A stretch of DNA of 64,000 nucleotides, from the NCBI GenBank assembly GCA_030549495.1, contig JAUIRK010000985.1, positions 62,001 through 126,000 on the forward strand. The letters are read 5' to 3'. The translations under genes and the position numbers were made by a program. Under the pieces are notes generated by a model, which had not been told where the DNA came from, did no database searches, and saw only the letters and a list, made by a program, of their open reading frames with translations. Each line of letters begins with the position of its first letter. The stretch's first letter is position 1. Below, piece by piece: positions 1 through 11,400 of this stretch. The stretch comes from Nectonema munidae (Eukaryota > Nematomorpha > Nectonematoida > Nectonematidae).

Positions 1-450
1 TGGGTATACATGTGTAAAAAACTTTATATACTTATTTAGATAAAAAGTTCCTTTTTGAGATGAGCTGTCACATTTAGATCAATTTTTTGACAGGTTTGAT
101 TGATTTTCATAAAAAATGAATATCACCATTGAATTCAGCATATTTGAAAATGGGTATACATGTGTAAAAAACTTTATATACTTATTTAGATAAAAAGTTC
201 CTTTTTGAGATGAGCTGTCACATTTAGATCAATTTTTTGACAGGTTTGATTGATTTTCATAAAAAATGAATATCACCATTGAATTCAGCATATTTAAAAA
301 TGGGTATACATGTGTAAAAAACTTTATATAATTATTTAAATAAAAAGTTCCTTTTTGAGATGAGCTGTCAAATATAAATCAATTTTTTGACAGGTTTGAT
401 TGATTTTCATAAAAAAATGGACATCACCACTGAATTCAGTATAGTTGAAA
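1..450. repeat. 150-bp tandem repeat, three copies, cut by window edge
   Basis: Three head-to-tail copies start at 1, 151 and 301 with a period of exactly 150 bp. Each opens with TGGGTATACATGTGTAAAAA. Copies 1 and 2 differ by about one base; copy 3 has drifted more, especially after about 420. The unit has no open frame and is AT-rich with the palindromic GTATAC near its start. The array probably continues to the left. It ends about 60 bp before a hepadna-like pol fossil, so it may be a satellite or part of that element's flank; the sequence alone does not decide. Confidence 0.95.
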
Positions 451-504
451 TATATATGTAACATTAAAAATATTTATAAAAACTTATTAATATCTGAGAA
501 AAAT

Positions 505-1930
505 AGGGGGGGGGCACTTTACGCCCCCAGCACTTGAGCGGACAAATTTTGCCCAGCACTAATAGGGTTAAAAAGTTGTTTGACAAACCAAGCTTCGCAC
601 TATCGGCGCCCAAACTCCTACGTAATATTCCTGCGGAATACTCATGGGCCTGCAAGATCGACTTGCAAGACGCCTTTTATGGCATAAAGATTCAAGAAGC
701 ATACAGGCCATGCTTCGCATTTAAATTGGGGCACACTTGCTACCAATTCAACAGGCTGCCTATGGGGGCAGCCTTCTCGCCTGGTATTTTACAAAAAACA
801 GTTTGCAAATTGCGAAGTGTTTTTCTCAGCTACTACACAAACATAAAGACCAAGATCTTAGTTTACCTAGATGACATTTTGCTACTCAATCACACAGAAG
901 AAGAAAGCAAACAAACCATCAAAGACTTTCTTGAATTCCTGTATGAAATTACATAAAAGTAAACGCAAATAAAAGCATTGTCATCCCAACGCAAAGCATA
1001 AAGTACCTAGGCATACAAGTAAACTTGGTAGAAAGATTCCTGGAATACCTACCAAAAACTAAAGTAAACCTAAATAAAGCAATCATAACGCGCCCTGGCT
1101 TACAATGGGAAATTGATGCGCCCAAAATCATGTATGAAAAGCTCCTGGGGTTCATTACATATTATCTAGCCACTATTCCCAACACATGCAGAAGATTCTC
1201 ACCGCTCTTCAATCCAATCAGGAGGAAATTCATTCCAACCAAATTATGGACCAAAGCCTTGGAAATGGTCAATAAAAGAATCCCAATGGAAGAAGATCCG
1301 GAGCAAAATCGCCTAAAAGTATTCGTCGACGCCACACCTGAAACAGTAGCCTTTGTCTCAAAAGAAGAACACTACATTGCCAAACTGCCAAAGAAATTCC
1401 CAATAGCAATGACAGAGCTACTAGCCCTGACAGTTGCAGGTATATACTTCGGCCGCAAGGCAAAATATTTTTCAGATTCAATAGTGGCGCTGGCATGCAT
1501 CCAAAACGGCGGCTCTCCTGAAGCGGATCTAAATGGAATAGTCTCCAGATTCATAGACATAGACGAAAGCAAATTCTACCATCTTCAAAGAAATTGCACA
1601 TACGTCAACACTAAAGACAACCCAGCGGACATCTTTTCAAGGAGCTACACCCAAAACTGGATCAAAACAAATACCCGGAGACCTCTATAAATAGAGCTGC
1701 AGCCACCAGCTAAAAGACTTACCTCTGACTCTCAGGCAATGCAAGGCAAAGATGATGAGTCCACAGCGTCCACATCAGTGACCACGAGATCAGCTCACGC
1801 AAGATTCTCAGTCATTGAAAATGCTCTAGCAATGCTGCAAAGAGAGCTAGCAAGTTTAAAAGTGCAGGACAGGCCTGCAAGAGAAGAAAGCTCCTCAGAT
1901 CATGTTGGAGTGCACTGCCCAACATTGCAA
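505..1930 (+). mobile_element. Fossil hepadnavirus-like (HEART-type) reverse transcriptase/RNase H element
   Basis: The left part (about 534-956) encodes a reverse transcriptase palm: IDLQDAFYGIKI holds the first catalytic Asp, RLPMGAAFSPG the conserved Pro-Met-Gly turn, and YLDDILLL the catalytic YxDD box. The right part (about 1025-1690) encodes a connection region and an RNase H: VFVDATPETVAFV, then TELLAL, YFSDSIVAL and DNPADIFSRS. DAT plus TELL and NPAD..SR is the pattern of hepadnavirus RNase H and of the insect HEART retroelements rather than of Ty3/gypsy or LINEs. A short ORF with a coiled-coil-like segment (about 1739-1984) follows and may be a following structural gene. The element is broken, 5'-truncated and has no visible terminal repeats, so it is an old copy. 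Family placement by motif only. Confidence 0.72.
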
Positions 1931-1984
1931 AAATTAATGTTGCCGAATCCGTGTATGAACTCTTTCAATTTGGTAATTTTTTGA
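1739..1984 (+). CDS. Short ORF after the RNase H fossil, possible helical protein start
   Basis: The 81-codon frame opens with a Ser/Thr-rich stretch and then a helix-forming segment (FSVIENALAMLQRELASLKV) with heptad-like Leu/Ile spacing, suggesting a coiled coil. Base composition matches the preceding pol fossil and falls to AT-rich background after about 1930, so the last residues are probably not genuine. It may be the remnant of a structural (core-like) gene that follows pol in this element family, but no core motif is visible. Confidence 0.3.
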   Translation: MQGKDDESTASTSVTTRSAHARFSVIENALAMLQRELASLKVQDRPAREESSSDHVGVHCPTLQKLMLPNPCMNSFNLVIF

Positions 1985-4450
1985 GAATTAAAATGAGAGA
2001 AACTAACTGAGTGAAATTTAAAAGGATTAAATCTCTTGTAATGTTTTAACATATTGGATTCTCTTTTAAACCTAAAAATAATGCGATCTAACATGCATGT
2101 CAAAAATATGCTCTCGTATAATAAGCATTTCTATACTAATAAAAACGTTCATCTTGACTTTGCGCATCCTCATATAAATACACAAATTTTCTCTTTTTTA
2201 ACAAAATTTTGTATTAAATAAAAATTTATTGACATGAATTAATTTTTATTTCATCTCTCATATTTGTTAATTAATCTTTTTGATACTTTCGGCATTAATT
2301 GAAAAATCCTTTCGTTACATTCAAGATTAGCACATAAATATTATAAATATATAATTTTGATATCACTTAATTCTCTTCATCATTCAATTTCTTTTCAAAT
2401 AAACATTATGAAATTTGAATCTTGTTTTACTTTAGCTTAAAATTGTATTTGATTTATATTTTAGAAAACCTTTATTTTGTTAATTTCAGGCTTTTACAGT
2501 TCTTATAAAATTTTAGCATAAATGAGCTAAAAAAGGCATATTTTATTTTATTTCACTAAAAATTCAACTTAATAGTATTTTCTGGTGATACTTTTTGAAC
2601 TGATTTTATTTTGCAATAATTCCTGTTGAGATTGCTTTTATTTTGCAATAATTGTTGCAAATTAGCAAGGCCTTTGAATGCATAATGTTTAGGCGTATAA
2701 TTATGATATCAAAAAATATGACATTGATAAATTAAGAAACTTCAGTACTCAGGTTTTTTGAAACTAAAAAGATATTTTAGTCAATATAAATTTTTTATTT
2801 TGATTTTACGGAAAATGAAATAAAAAAGAATATAAAAAATTTTAATTCATAAAAGTATAACATCAGTTTCTATATTTGAACAAAGTTTATTGAAGATAAA
2901 AATTTTTGTTTTAATGCTTCCAAAAGACAGAACAAGTATTGCTAAAATCCAAATGTGGATAAAGTAGCATTGAACTGATTTGTAGAACCCAGATCTAGTA
3001 TAGGCCATTAACTGGCCCGTAATTATGAGAAAAAAATTATTTGTCTGTGGTTTAAAAACTATTTCAGGGGATTGGAACTTTTGAATGAATAAAAAATTTA
3101 TTTTTTTATACGGAAAATTACTAAAGATAAAAAGAAACATGCCCTAAATTTTTTATAATGAGTCAATGTAGAGTCGGATATAATATTTTCAATTTTTTTC
3201 AATGGAAATGGCATGTTTTCCATTTCTACCAAGTTTTCAGGGATTAAAAAGTGGCCCTCAAAATCACTTTTTGATCAAACTCTAGCTAAAAAATAAGAAA
3301 TTCAAATTTATTAAATTTTAATTCATCAATGAAAATCACTGTAGCAATAGATATAAACATATCTTTTACAATCTTTTAGAAATCAAGATTTGTTCTATTA
3401 TCAAGCTTCGGAATTTCGGAAAACTGTGAGAATTTTGTATAAATATATCCATCGAGAAAGGAAGAGAGAAAAGACGACTGTTCTTAAAAATAATTTAATA
3501 TTATACCAATTAAATAAACAAAATTAATTTTTGAATTTTAATACTTTGTGAAATAATGTAAGAGAAAAATATTTGAAAAGAATCCCGTCTCATCATAGTG
3601 GGAACAAAAAATTATCGAAAATAAACTAATATCCATGCATTAAAATACTTTTGGTATATTATTTTTGACTTGGGATTTTGTCAATTTAGATTATGACCTG
3701 TGAAAATTGTAATGAAGATTGTTTGTTAGTTTGAGCGAAAAATTAAATTTTTATGAAATGGTATATATTCTTTAGAATTAAAATATGTTTTGTATGTGGA
3801 TGCTAAATATAAGAGTTAATAGAATATTTTTTCATTCGATTAGTTGTGTTATTTGGAAGAGAATGATAAAAAAATGGTATAATTAAGAAAAATAAATGAA
3901 TAAAAATAAAAATTATAAGGATAAATTGAAGATTTTACAAAAGTGATACTCTTCAACCTTAATCTTCAATAGTTTTCAATAATACGTTTTTATCGAGAAG
4001 TGATAATTCCAAATCTAATGTGAAATTAAGAGCAAGAAAGCTTTGGTGCCCGATTGAATTCAAGCAGGCATCAAGCCAAATCTTAATCTCGCCCCCTACA
4101 TTACAAATTTAATTAAAAGTACTTAACTAATAAAATAAACACACGAATTAAAAATTAATAATAAAGAAAAAAAGTTAGCTTTGTAATTTCTCTTGCTTTA
4201 GTTTGAATTCTTTTTAAAATTTAAATGTTCATTTTTCTTTGAAAGAATAGTCTTGAAAAGATTGATAAATAATTTAAAAAACATGTAAAAAAACTAGAAA
4301 AAAGAGATTTTATCGAATTAAAAAAAATCTACTTGAAGATTTATGATAAAACTTTTAGAAAATCTTATTTACTATGGTTTAAACTTATTTCCAAATTTTT
4401 TTGAAGAAAACTATATTTTTCACGTAGTTGGCACAAATTAGTTACTAATT
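1950..4450. other. AT-rich non-coding stretch
   Basis: No frame with coding character, no tRNA-like boxes and no clear repeat structure were found on either strand. The GC-poor sequence matches the intergenic and intronic background of the rest of the window. Confidence 0.6.
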
Positions 4451-4451
4451 T

Positions 4452-5435
4452 TTTTTTAAGTTACTACTCCCCTTTTTTAACTCACCAATCTGCACAAAAT
4501 CTCTTCAAAGACTGCACAATTCGCCACTTTTACACCCATCCCTTCCGATTAAATGCTCTATTTTCAATCTCCGAATGGGAGATCTTTATCCTTTTACACG
4601 CCTGCACTACAATAACTAACAACATAAGCTACCTCATTCTCCATTTTTATACCGATGCACAAAACATAATCAACGATCTCTTTATATCACAAAACATCCC
4701 CTTTCCCTCTTTTCAACTCGCCTCATCCCTAATCAATCTTACAAAACATTTCCACATACACCTATGCGGGTGCCCTGCTCATCTAAACATACCAGAAAAC
4801 TCCCTCGTAGACGGCTTAACCTCAAACTTACACACCTCCCAAATCCCTCTCATCAACACCCTACCTTTCAAAACATTTCTAACGCACATTCACTCATCCT
4901 CTCTGGAAGAATGGCAGATGTCCATATCTTCATCTCAAAATGCACTAATCTCCTTTTTACGACACATCAGCACAATTCACAGAACTTTCAATAACAAAAA
5001 ATTTACACCACCTAGTTCAACCATTCGTTGGTTATCAGGCCACTGCCCATGCAAAGAATATCTCTTCCCATTAAAAGTTAGCGAAAATCCATACTGTCGT
5101 TTCGGATGCGACACAATAGAAACGCCATACCATCTCATATTCACATGTCAAATCTTCGCTTATCATCGCTAAGATCTTCTAATTACCTGCCTTTCTTTAC
5201 TAGATCTCCAAAAATACTCTCAGATCTTCTGTTACACCCAACATTACTGAAATCCCTAGCACACGCTGGAAAGTGCTTTAAAATCTACCTATCTACCTTT
5301 TTTTTCTATTATCGAGTTACATGAAATTCACTCAATCTTATCTATAAAAAAAGCTCTACGCCAGCTTTCGAATTTGTTTTAGATCTACAAGTTGCGTCAT
5401 TAAAAATCAATCAATTAATCAAAAATATTTTAAAT
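4452..5435 (+). mobile_element. LINE 3' end: RNase H domain and C-terminal Cys/His motif
   Basis: A 5'-truncated non-LTR retrotransposon. The frame across about 4640-5172 reads an RNase H fold (FYTDAQNIINDLF near its start, CGCPAHLNIPENSLVDGL with the conserved His..Asn..Asp at its end), then the tail RWLSGHCPCKEYLFPLKV and the closing knuckle NPYCRFGCDTIETPYHLIFTC, typical of the 3' ends of RNase H-bearing LINEs (I/Jockey-like). The coding strand is strongly C-rich and G-poor, unlike the flanks. The 3' end runs into ATTAATCAAAAA near 5430 in place of a poly(A) tail. It lies directly upstream of NAA10 exon 1. The frame breaks after the knuckle and the 5' half is missing. Confidence 0.82.
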
Positions 5436-5486
5436 AAAAAAATATTGTGATCTTTTTTATAATTTATATCCGACTCTTGTTTTTAT

Positions 5487-8400
5487 ATGAATATCCGTAA
5501 TTTTAAAGTAAATTTTTTAATAGTTTAAAAAATCTTTAGATTATTTATTGATAATTTTATAATATACGATATTATATTTAAAAATATTTAAGTGAATTGA
5601 TTTTGTCATTTAAAGTTACAAATTTTTTGTCATGAATTAGAAAAATTAGTATTTTTTGTATTCTGTCAACTACATTTAACATCAAAATATATTTTCTTAA
5701 ATTATTCTCGAAATATTATTTTATTATGATATATAAGATATTTAGTTAGAAAAAATTTATAGGTTGTTTAAAATCAAACAAAACTTTAATATCTTTATTT
5801 AGCCTATTTACGACGAAACAAAGCAGACGACTAATTCCTATTTAATTTCATTGAAAGTAAGAGCTAGTTTGCATTCATTTTAGAAAAATTGGTTGTATAT
5901 GGGTTAAAATCTATTATTTAGAAATTATGTTATATTAGAATTTTTATAGATTTTATTAATAAAATAAAGGTTATCGTTGAAATTTTTTAAAGGTAAACAG
6001 CTGCCCTTCTCTGTGCAAAGGCGTAGCTAGAGGGGAGAGATCGAGTCCTACCATTTTACAAAGTCCTAGGCCCAGGTCCTAAATGTATTTTCAAACATAC
6101 TAACTGAATTTATGTATAGGTAGGAATAATATGAATATTATATAAGATGAATCTTTGCTTTTCTATGTTAGTAGAGTGGTTTGGTAACATTTCCTTGCTA
6201 AAAATGTTAAGATTTAATAGTTTAAAATTATTTTCAAGCTGAAGTATCTCAGTTCAGTACAGAGTAATCACTCCAGCTAACCAATTTATTTAATATACAG
6301 TTATGTTGACAATTGGTGAGAGGAGAGGTTGGTAAAAATCTTTAAGCTCTGGCCTTTCTTTGTGATAAATCGATATCTTGCCTGTGACCCTTTCATAGTG
6401 AGTCTTTTTTCCAATAAAAATACACAAAATAGGGTTGGAGAGTCGGTTGAGTCGAATATTTTAAAGGAATGGAAGTTGAGTCGATTCGGAATCCAATAAA
6501 ATTTTGGAGTCGAAGAACAAAGTCCATTTTTTAAGCAATTTGAATAAAGGAAAAATAGTTTAATTTTTGTAAGCTTATGGAGTGACCCTTTTTTAGTCCA
6601 AGTTGTAAGCGATTAGTTGGTGTTGCTCTTTAATTAGTACACAAAGTGAAGAGTAAACTAAAGAAGAATAATCGGACTAAGGAGCGTCAAAAGTGTTCGG
6701 TTTTTTTAGAGTAGCGCCCAGTTTTATTTTAACCATCTGATTTTACAACAACTTTTATAAGTATTTTGTCAGCTGTTAGCAACATGATCTCAGGTCGTAT
6801 TGAGTAGAGATTTGTCCCATCATTATTGATGACATTGATAGAATCATTATTATATCAAGAGATTAGATTAGATTTTATTTAAAGAACCAAATAGACATAT
6901 TAAGACAAAGCAATGATGAAATATGTTTTAATGCATCCGAAAAAACATCCTTTCTAGAAGAATGACAGATGTCCATATCTTTATCTCAAAATGCACTAAT
7001 CTCCTCTTTACCACACATCAGCACAATTCACACAAATTTCAAAAACAAAAAAAAATAAAATTTAGTAAATAATTTTATCTCTAGTATATAGAGATAAAAT
7101 TATTTACTAAATAAACCATTTTAACCACATTGTAATGTACTATATATTGTCAAAAATACTGTCATGATGAAATAGAGAAAGATCGATTTTCTAAATAGTT
7201 CGAAATTTGCTATAAAAAAATATATCTCACCATATATTAACCAAAGGTAAACAGTAACCGCAATTTAAATCTAGAATGAGAAAAATATTTCTATAATCAA
7301 ATTAAGAATGATCGATTTGCTGTGTATGGATAAGTATTTAAAAATAAAATGAGAGAATGTATTCGGTGTTGTTACCCGTGAAAGCTGCTAATTTAGTGAC
7401 AAAATATTTTGGATGAAATAATCACCAAAAGTTAGTTTATTAAATAAATTAAGACGATATTAAGCCAAAAAATCGTGGCCTTGTAAATGTATTTTCAAGT
7501 TTATATATTGGGCAATGATTTACATATTTCATTGATTTTTTTACAGGTTTGATCACCTCAAAAATGACACGATTTCAAAAAAATTTTGTGTTCCCAAAAA
7601 TTTTTTAACCGAATCCAATCAATTTAATAATTGTGGTTTTTTTGTTTGGCCCTAGATTTTTATTTATTTATATTTTAAAAAGATGAGGTTGATCGAAAAC
7701 TTATCGAAAACAAATCTTTTTTTAAATATAATAAGTATCATATTTTATGTTTTATTTAACCCATATGAAATGAAAATATAATTTTTATTGTAAAAATGCT
7801 CTTTTGAGTGATTTTCTCTTGTATTGAGATCTTTTTTTTTGTCATGCAAAAATAATCTGTAATATGGTGCTTTTGCTCTCGCCAAAACATTGGAACACCA
7901 AAGCAAGTTTCTCCTGTTTCCCATTGGTCCATTGTCGCAAGCGTTTAACACATGTTCTACAACAAATATGTGGCGCAAAAGATTTGTCTTGATCGCCAAG
8001 TTTAACCCCAAAATAAGCATGATAAAAATTTTTTTCTGGATCGTTAATACATTTTATATTCTATATAAAATAAAACATTTTAATAACTGAATATAAACAA
8101 AATAAAATTGAAGGAGTTTTTCTCGAAATCAGGAATTTTTCCGTAAAACAAGTTTATGGTATAGACAAAAAAGTTGAGCCAACCAAACCAAATGACTAGC
8201 ATTTTCGAATTTAGCATAAAAACTCATAAGGAATTGCATGAGAAAACTCTGACAGCCAAAATGATACAGACCATTTTATTTAGTGGATTCACGTGTGAGT
8301 TTTGTAAAAATTTTATGAAAAAAAGAAGGGGAGGGATGCGAAAAGCTTCTAAGATTTCAAAAGCAAAATTCTGAATTAACTCATTTATTTAGAAATGAAC

Positions 8401-11400
8401 GAGATATGAAAATATAAGTCTTATAAATAAGCAACATGTTTTATAACTAAGGAAATTGTAGTCTAAGAAAAATCTTTATTTTACAACTATATTGCATATA
8501 AGTTTGTATGAAATAGTTTGGCCGAAAAAACGCGGTTTTTTTTACAAAAGGGCCAAAACCCGGGGTTTTCTGAAGAAGGCGTTGCTGTTTGTATGGTAAG
8601 CCATTTCATGGCTTGTAGTGGTTTAACCGTTGTTTTTTCAAATGTGTCTTTATATGTTTTCCAAATAAAATATGCTCTAGTTTACCTTATTCTATTTTTT
8701 AGTGACAAATTTTAATTCACGGCTTCATACCCGTCAATTCAAAGGCCCATGTCCTAAATATATTTTAATATAATTTACTTTACTGACTGAATATATGTGT
8801 AGGTAGAATATGAAGATTATATAAGATGATTCTTTGTTTTTCTGTGCTACTAATCTATCTTGGTAACATTTCGTTGCTAAAAATTTTAAGCAATAATAAT
8901 AATCAATCCACCTAACCATTTCATTTAATATGAACCAGGCTTTTTGAATGAGAGGCTGGTAAAAATCTTAGCTTTTAATCAATATTGCATCGGATAGCGG
9001 GGTTGTCCAATAAATGAGGTCTGTCTGTATTACAAATGAGTCTACTAATACAATCCTTCCCAAGCCTCACTTTTCAACGTCTACAATTGTTGACTGTGTT
9101 TATTTAGATCGATGATTTGCCTGGGATCCAAGAGTGCAATTTGTTGTGCTTGCCTGAGAATTACCAGATGAAGTACTACCTCTACCACGCCATTACCTGG
9201 CCCCAAGTTTCTTTCTTTTACATTTCAACCTTGTCTCCAAACTCAAACGCCCTTTTTTCTTCAGCTTTCCTACGTTGCAGAAGACGAGGATGGGAAAATC
9301 ATTGGTTATGTTCTGGCAAAGATGTACGATAGATTACTCTAATATTCACTTTACTTTTAGATCCCACCTGAAATCCACAAGGCCCAATTTCTTCATTTTG
9401 TTCTTTCATATACGTTTTTTATAAATATAATAATAAGCATAAAAAATCTTAAAGGTGTTTCACATAAACTTCTGAAAATTTTCCGTTTGACCCTCTTAGG
9501 CTCAAGCGAATCGAGTGCTCCAAAAATAAAAATCATCTGCTTTGAAAAAAGAGCGGATTAGTAGTTTTCAAATACATTGTCTTTACCATTTAACCGATTA
9601 TCCTCAATTTTTATTGGTGCAGTAGTCCATTTCTTGATTTAAAAGTTCTTTTCTTATGAAATGAGTGATTATAGTCTTAAAAATTCTCATCCTCAAAGCG
9701 TTAAATTTGAAAAAGGTAATATATTTATATTATATATTTAATAATAATATTTCATTCATATCAATGCCTTTTTTGCATTATTCATGAACATATAAAAAGT
9801 GCATCTTTTTTGTTGAATAAAGTTATTGTTGCTATCTAATTTTGCTATCTTGACACGGTCTCCGATTTCATTTCTAATAAACGTGATTTGTTTTATAGCC
9901 TGCGACCTAAAAGAGCTTGTCCCAAAAAGCTGGTCCGTTTGGGCTTGTGCGATGAAGTGGCTCGTTTCATAATAGCGAGTACCAAAATAGCTAGTTGTAT
10001 GTCCTAGCTGGTACTAAAAGAGCTGTTAATCAAAATCTTAGCCAGTATATTTAGTTTTTTTGAGCAGAACAGATTGTTTTTTCAATATTTAAATATCAAC
10101 GATAGTTTTAATTAACATATTTTATTATAGAAATTGCGCAGAAAACACAATTCCTTTTTAACTTCCAAATGGGAATATCCAATTTCAAAATGGAAATAAA
10201 AAATTTTTAAATGGGAACATTTTAATTTTGAAATTTAGAGAATTTAATAACAAGTTTTAAAAATATTGCATGTTTTTATATATTTTTTTGATGAATTATT
10301 TAACACACAATTCCACGTATTGAGCAATGTTATAAATTAATAGTTTTGCATAAATTTGCAATTTTATTGAAAAAAAACTGACTTGACACTCTAACAAACA
10401 TAAAAATGAATAGGCCCGGTACAACAAGGGGCCTGGGAGCCTCTTTATTTAACCCATTTACGACCAATGTTCCTATTTTGGAACATAAGTAATTTCATCT
10501 TCGTCTGCTTTTTTCAATGACTTTGAATATAAATCGTCTGCGTTTTTTAGATATCGTCTGCTTTGCTTGGTCTTAAATGGGTTAATGAAAGTACACACAA
10601 TGAAAAAGAAGAGCCCAGGACAATGTTTCAGAGCCGTATATAGTGTGTTGTAGCCCTGGTGGATCAGCTGGTTTAACCCATTTTAGACCAAGCAAAGCAG
10701 ACGATATCTAAAAAAACGCAGACGATTTATATTCAAAGTCATTGAAAAAAGCAGACGAAGATGAAATTACTTATGTTCCAAAATAGGAACATTGGTCGTA
10801 AATGGGTTAAGTGTGTGGGAACGTGGTGAATACGATACCGATTGCGATCTTGTCCATATTCTCGAAGTGATCCAGGAGCTTGCTGAGTCTCTTGACTGGG
10901 AATCCTCCATTTTGGATAACTTGGATACTCACCATGGAATCTGTGAAAATTGCATAGTTGTCGAATAATGTGCCTGTTATGAGTATGCCCAGAAGTTCGT
11001 TGATGTTGATGGAAGCGAATGACGAGAAACGAATTATACCAGCCGGACTGTTCATATGAATGGCGATTTGGCGCAGGGGGTCATCGGTGAATATAGGCGA
11101 CCTCCATTCTCTAGGGGTGTTAAGGTTAGGAGTGCTTTTCTCCAAGTGCCACCAGGCCATGATCCATGTATCTTTGTCAATCATGAAGTCTCGAAGGGAG
11201 GAGAATAATTTCGAGAACTTCGAGTAATGTTGGATGAAACCTAGAATCTTCGATGCTATTCTGCAGCCAATAGGTTTGGTGAAGCTGATCGCTGGAAGGA
11301 GAAGCAGGGCAGTACTCACTTTGTTTAAAGCAGAATTCATTTTTTTGGATGCTGGCAATACAATTTGAACATATTGTTGGTGTAATTTTATTTATTGATT

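Noticed and set aside
9117-9332. 71-codon ORF containing the NAA10 core read straight through
   Set aside because: The frame runs through the 58-bp intron 2 and loses the conserved LSYVAEDE segment; the spliced reading is the real one.
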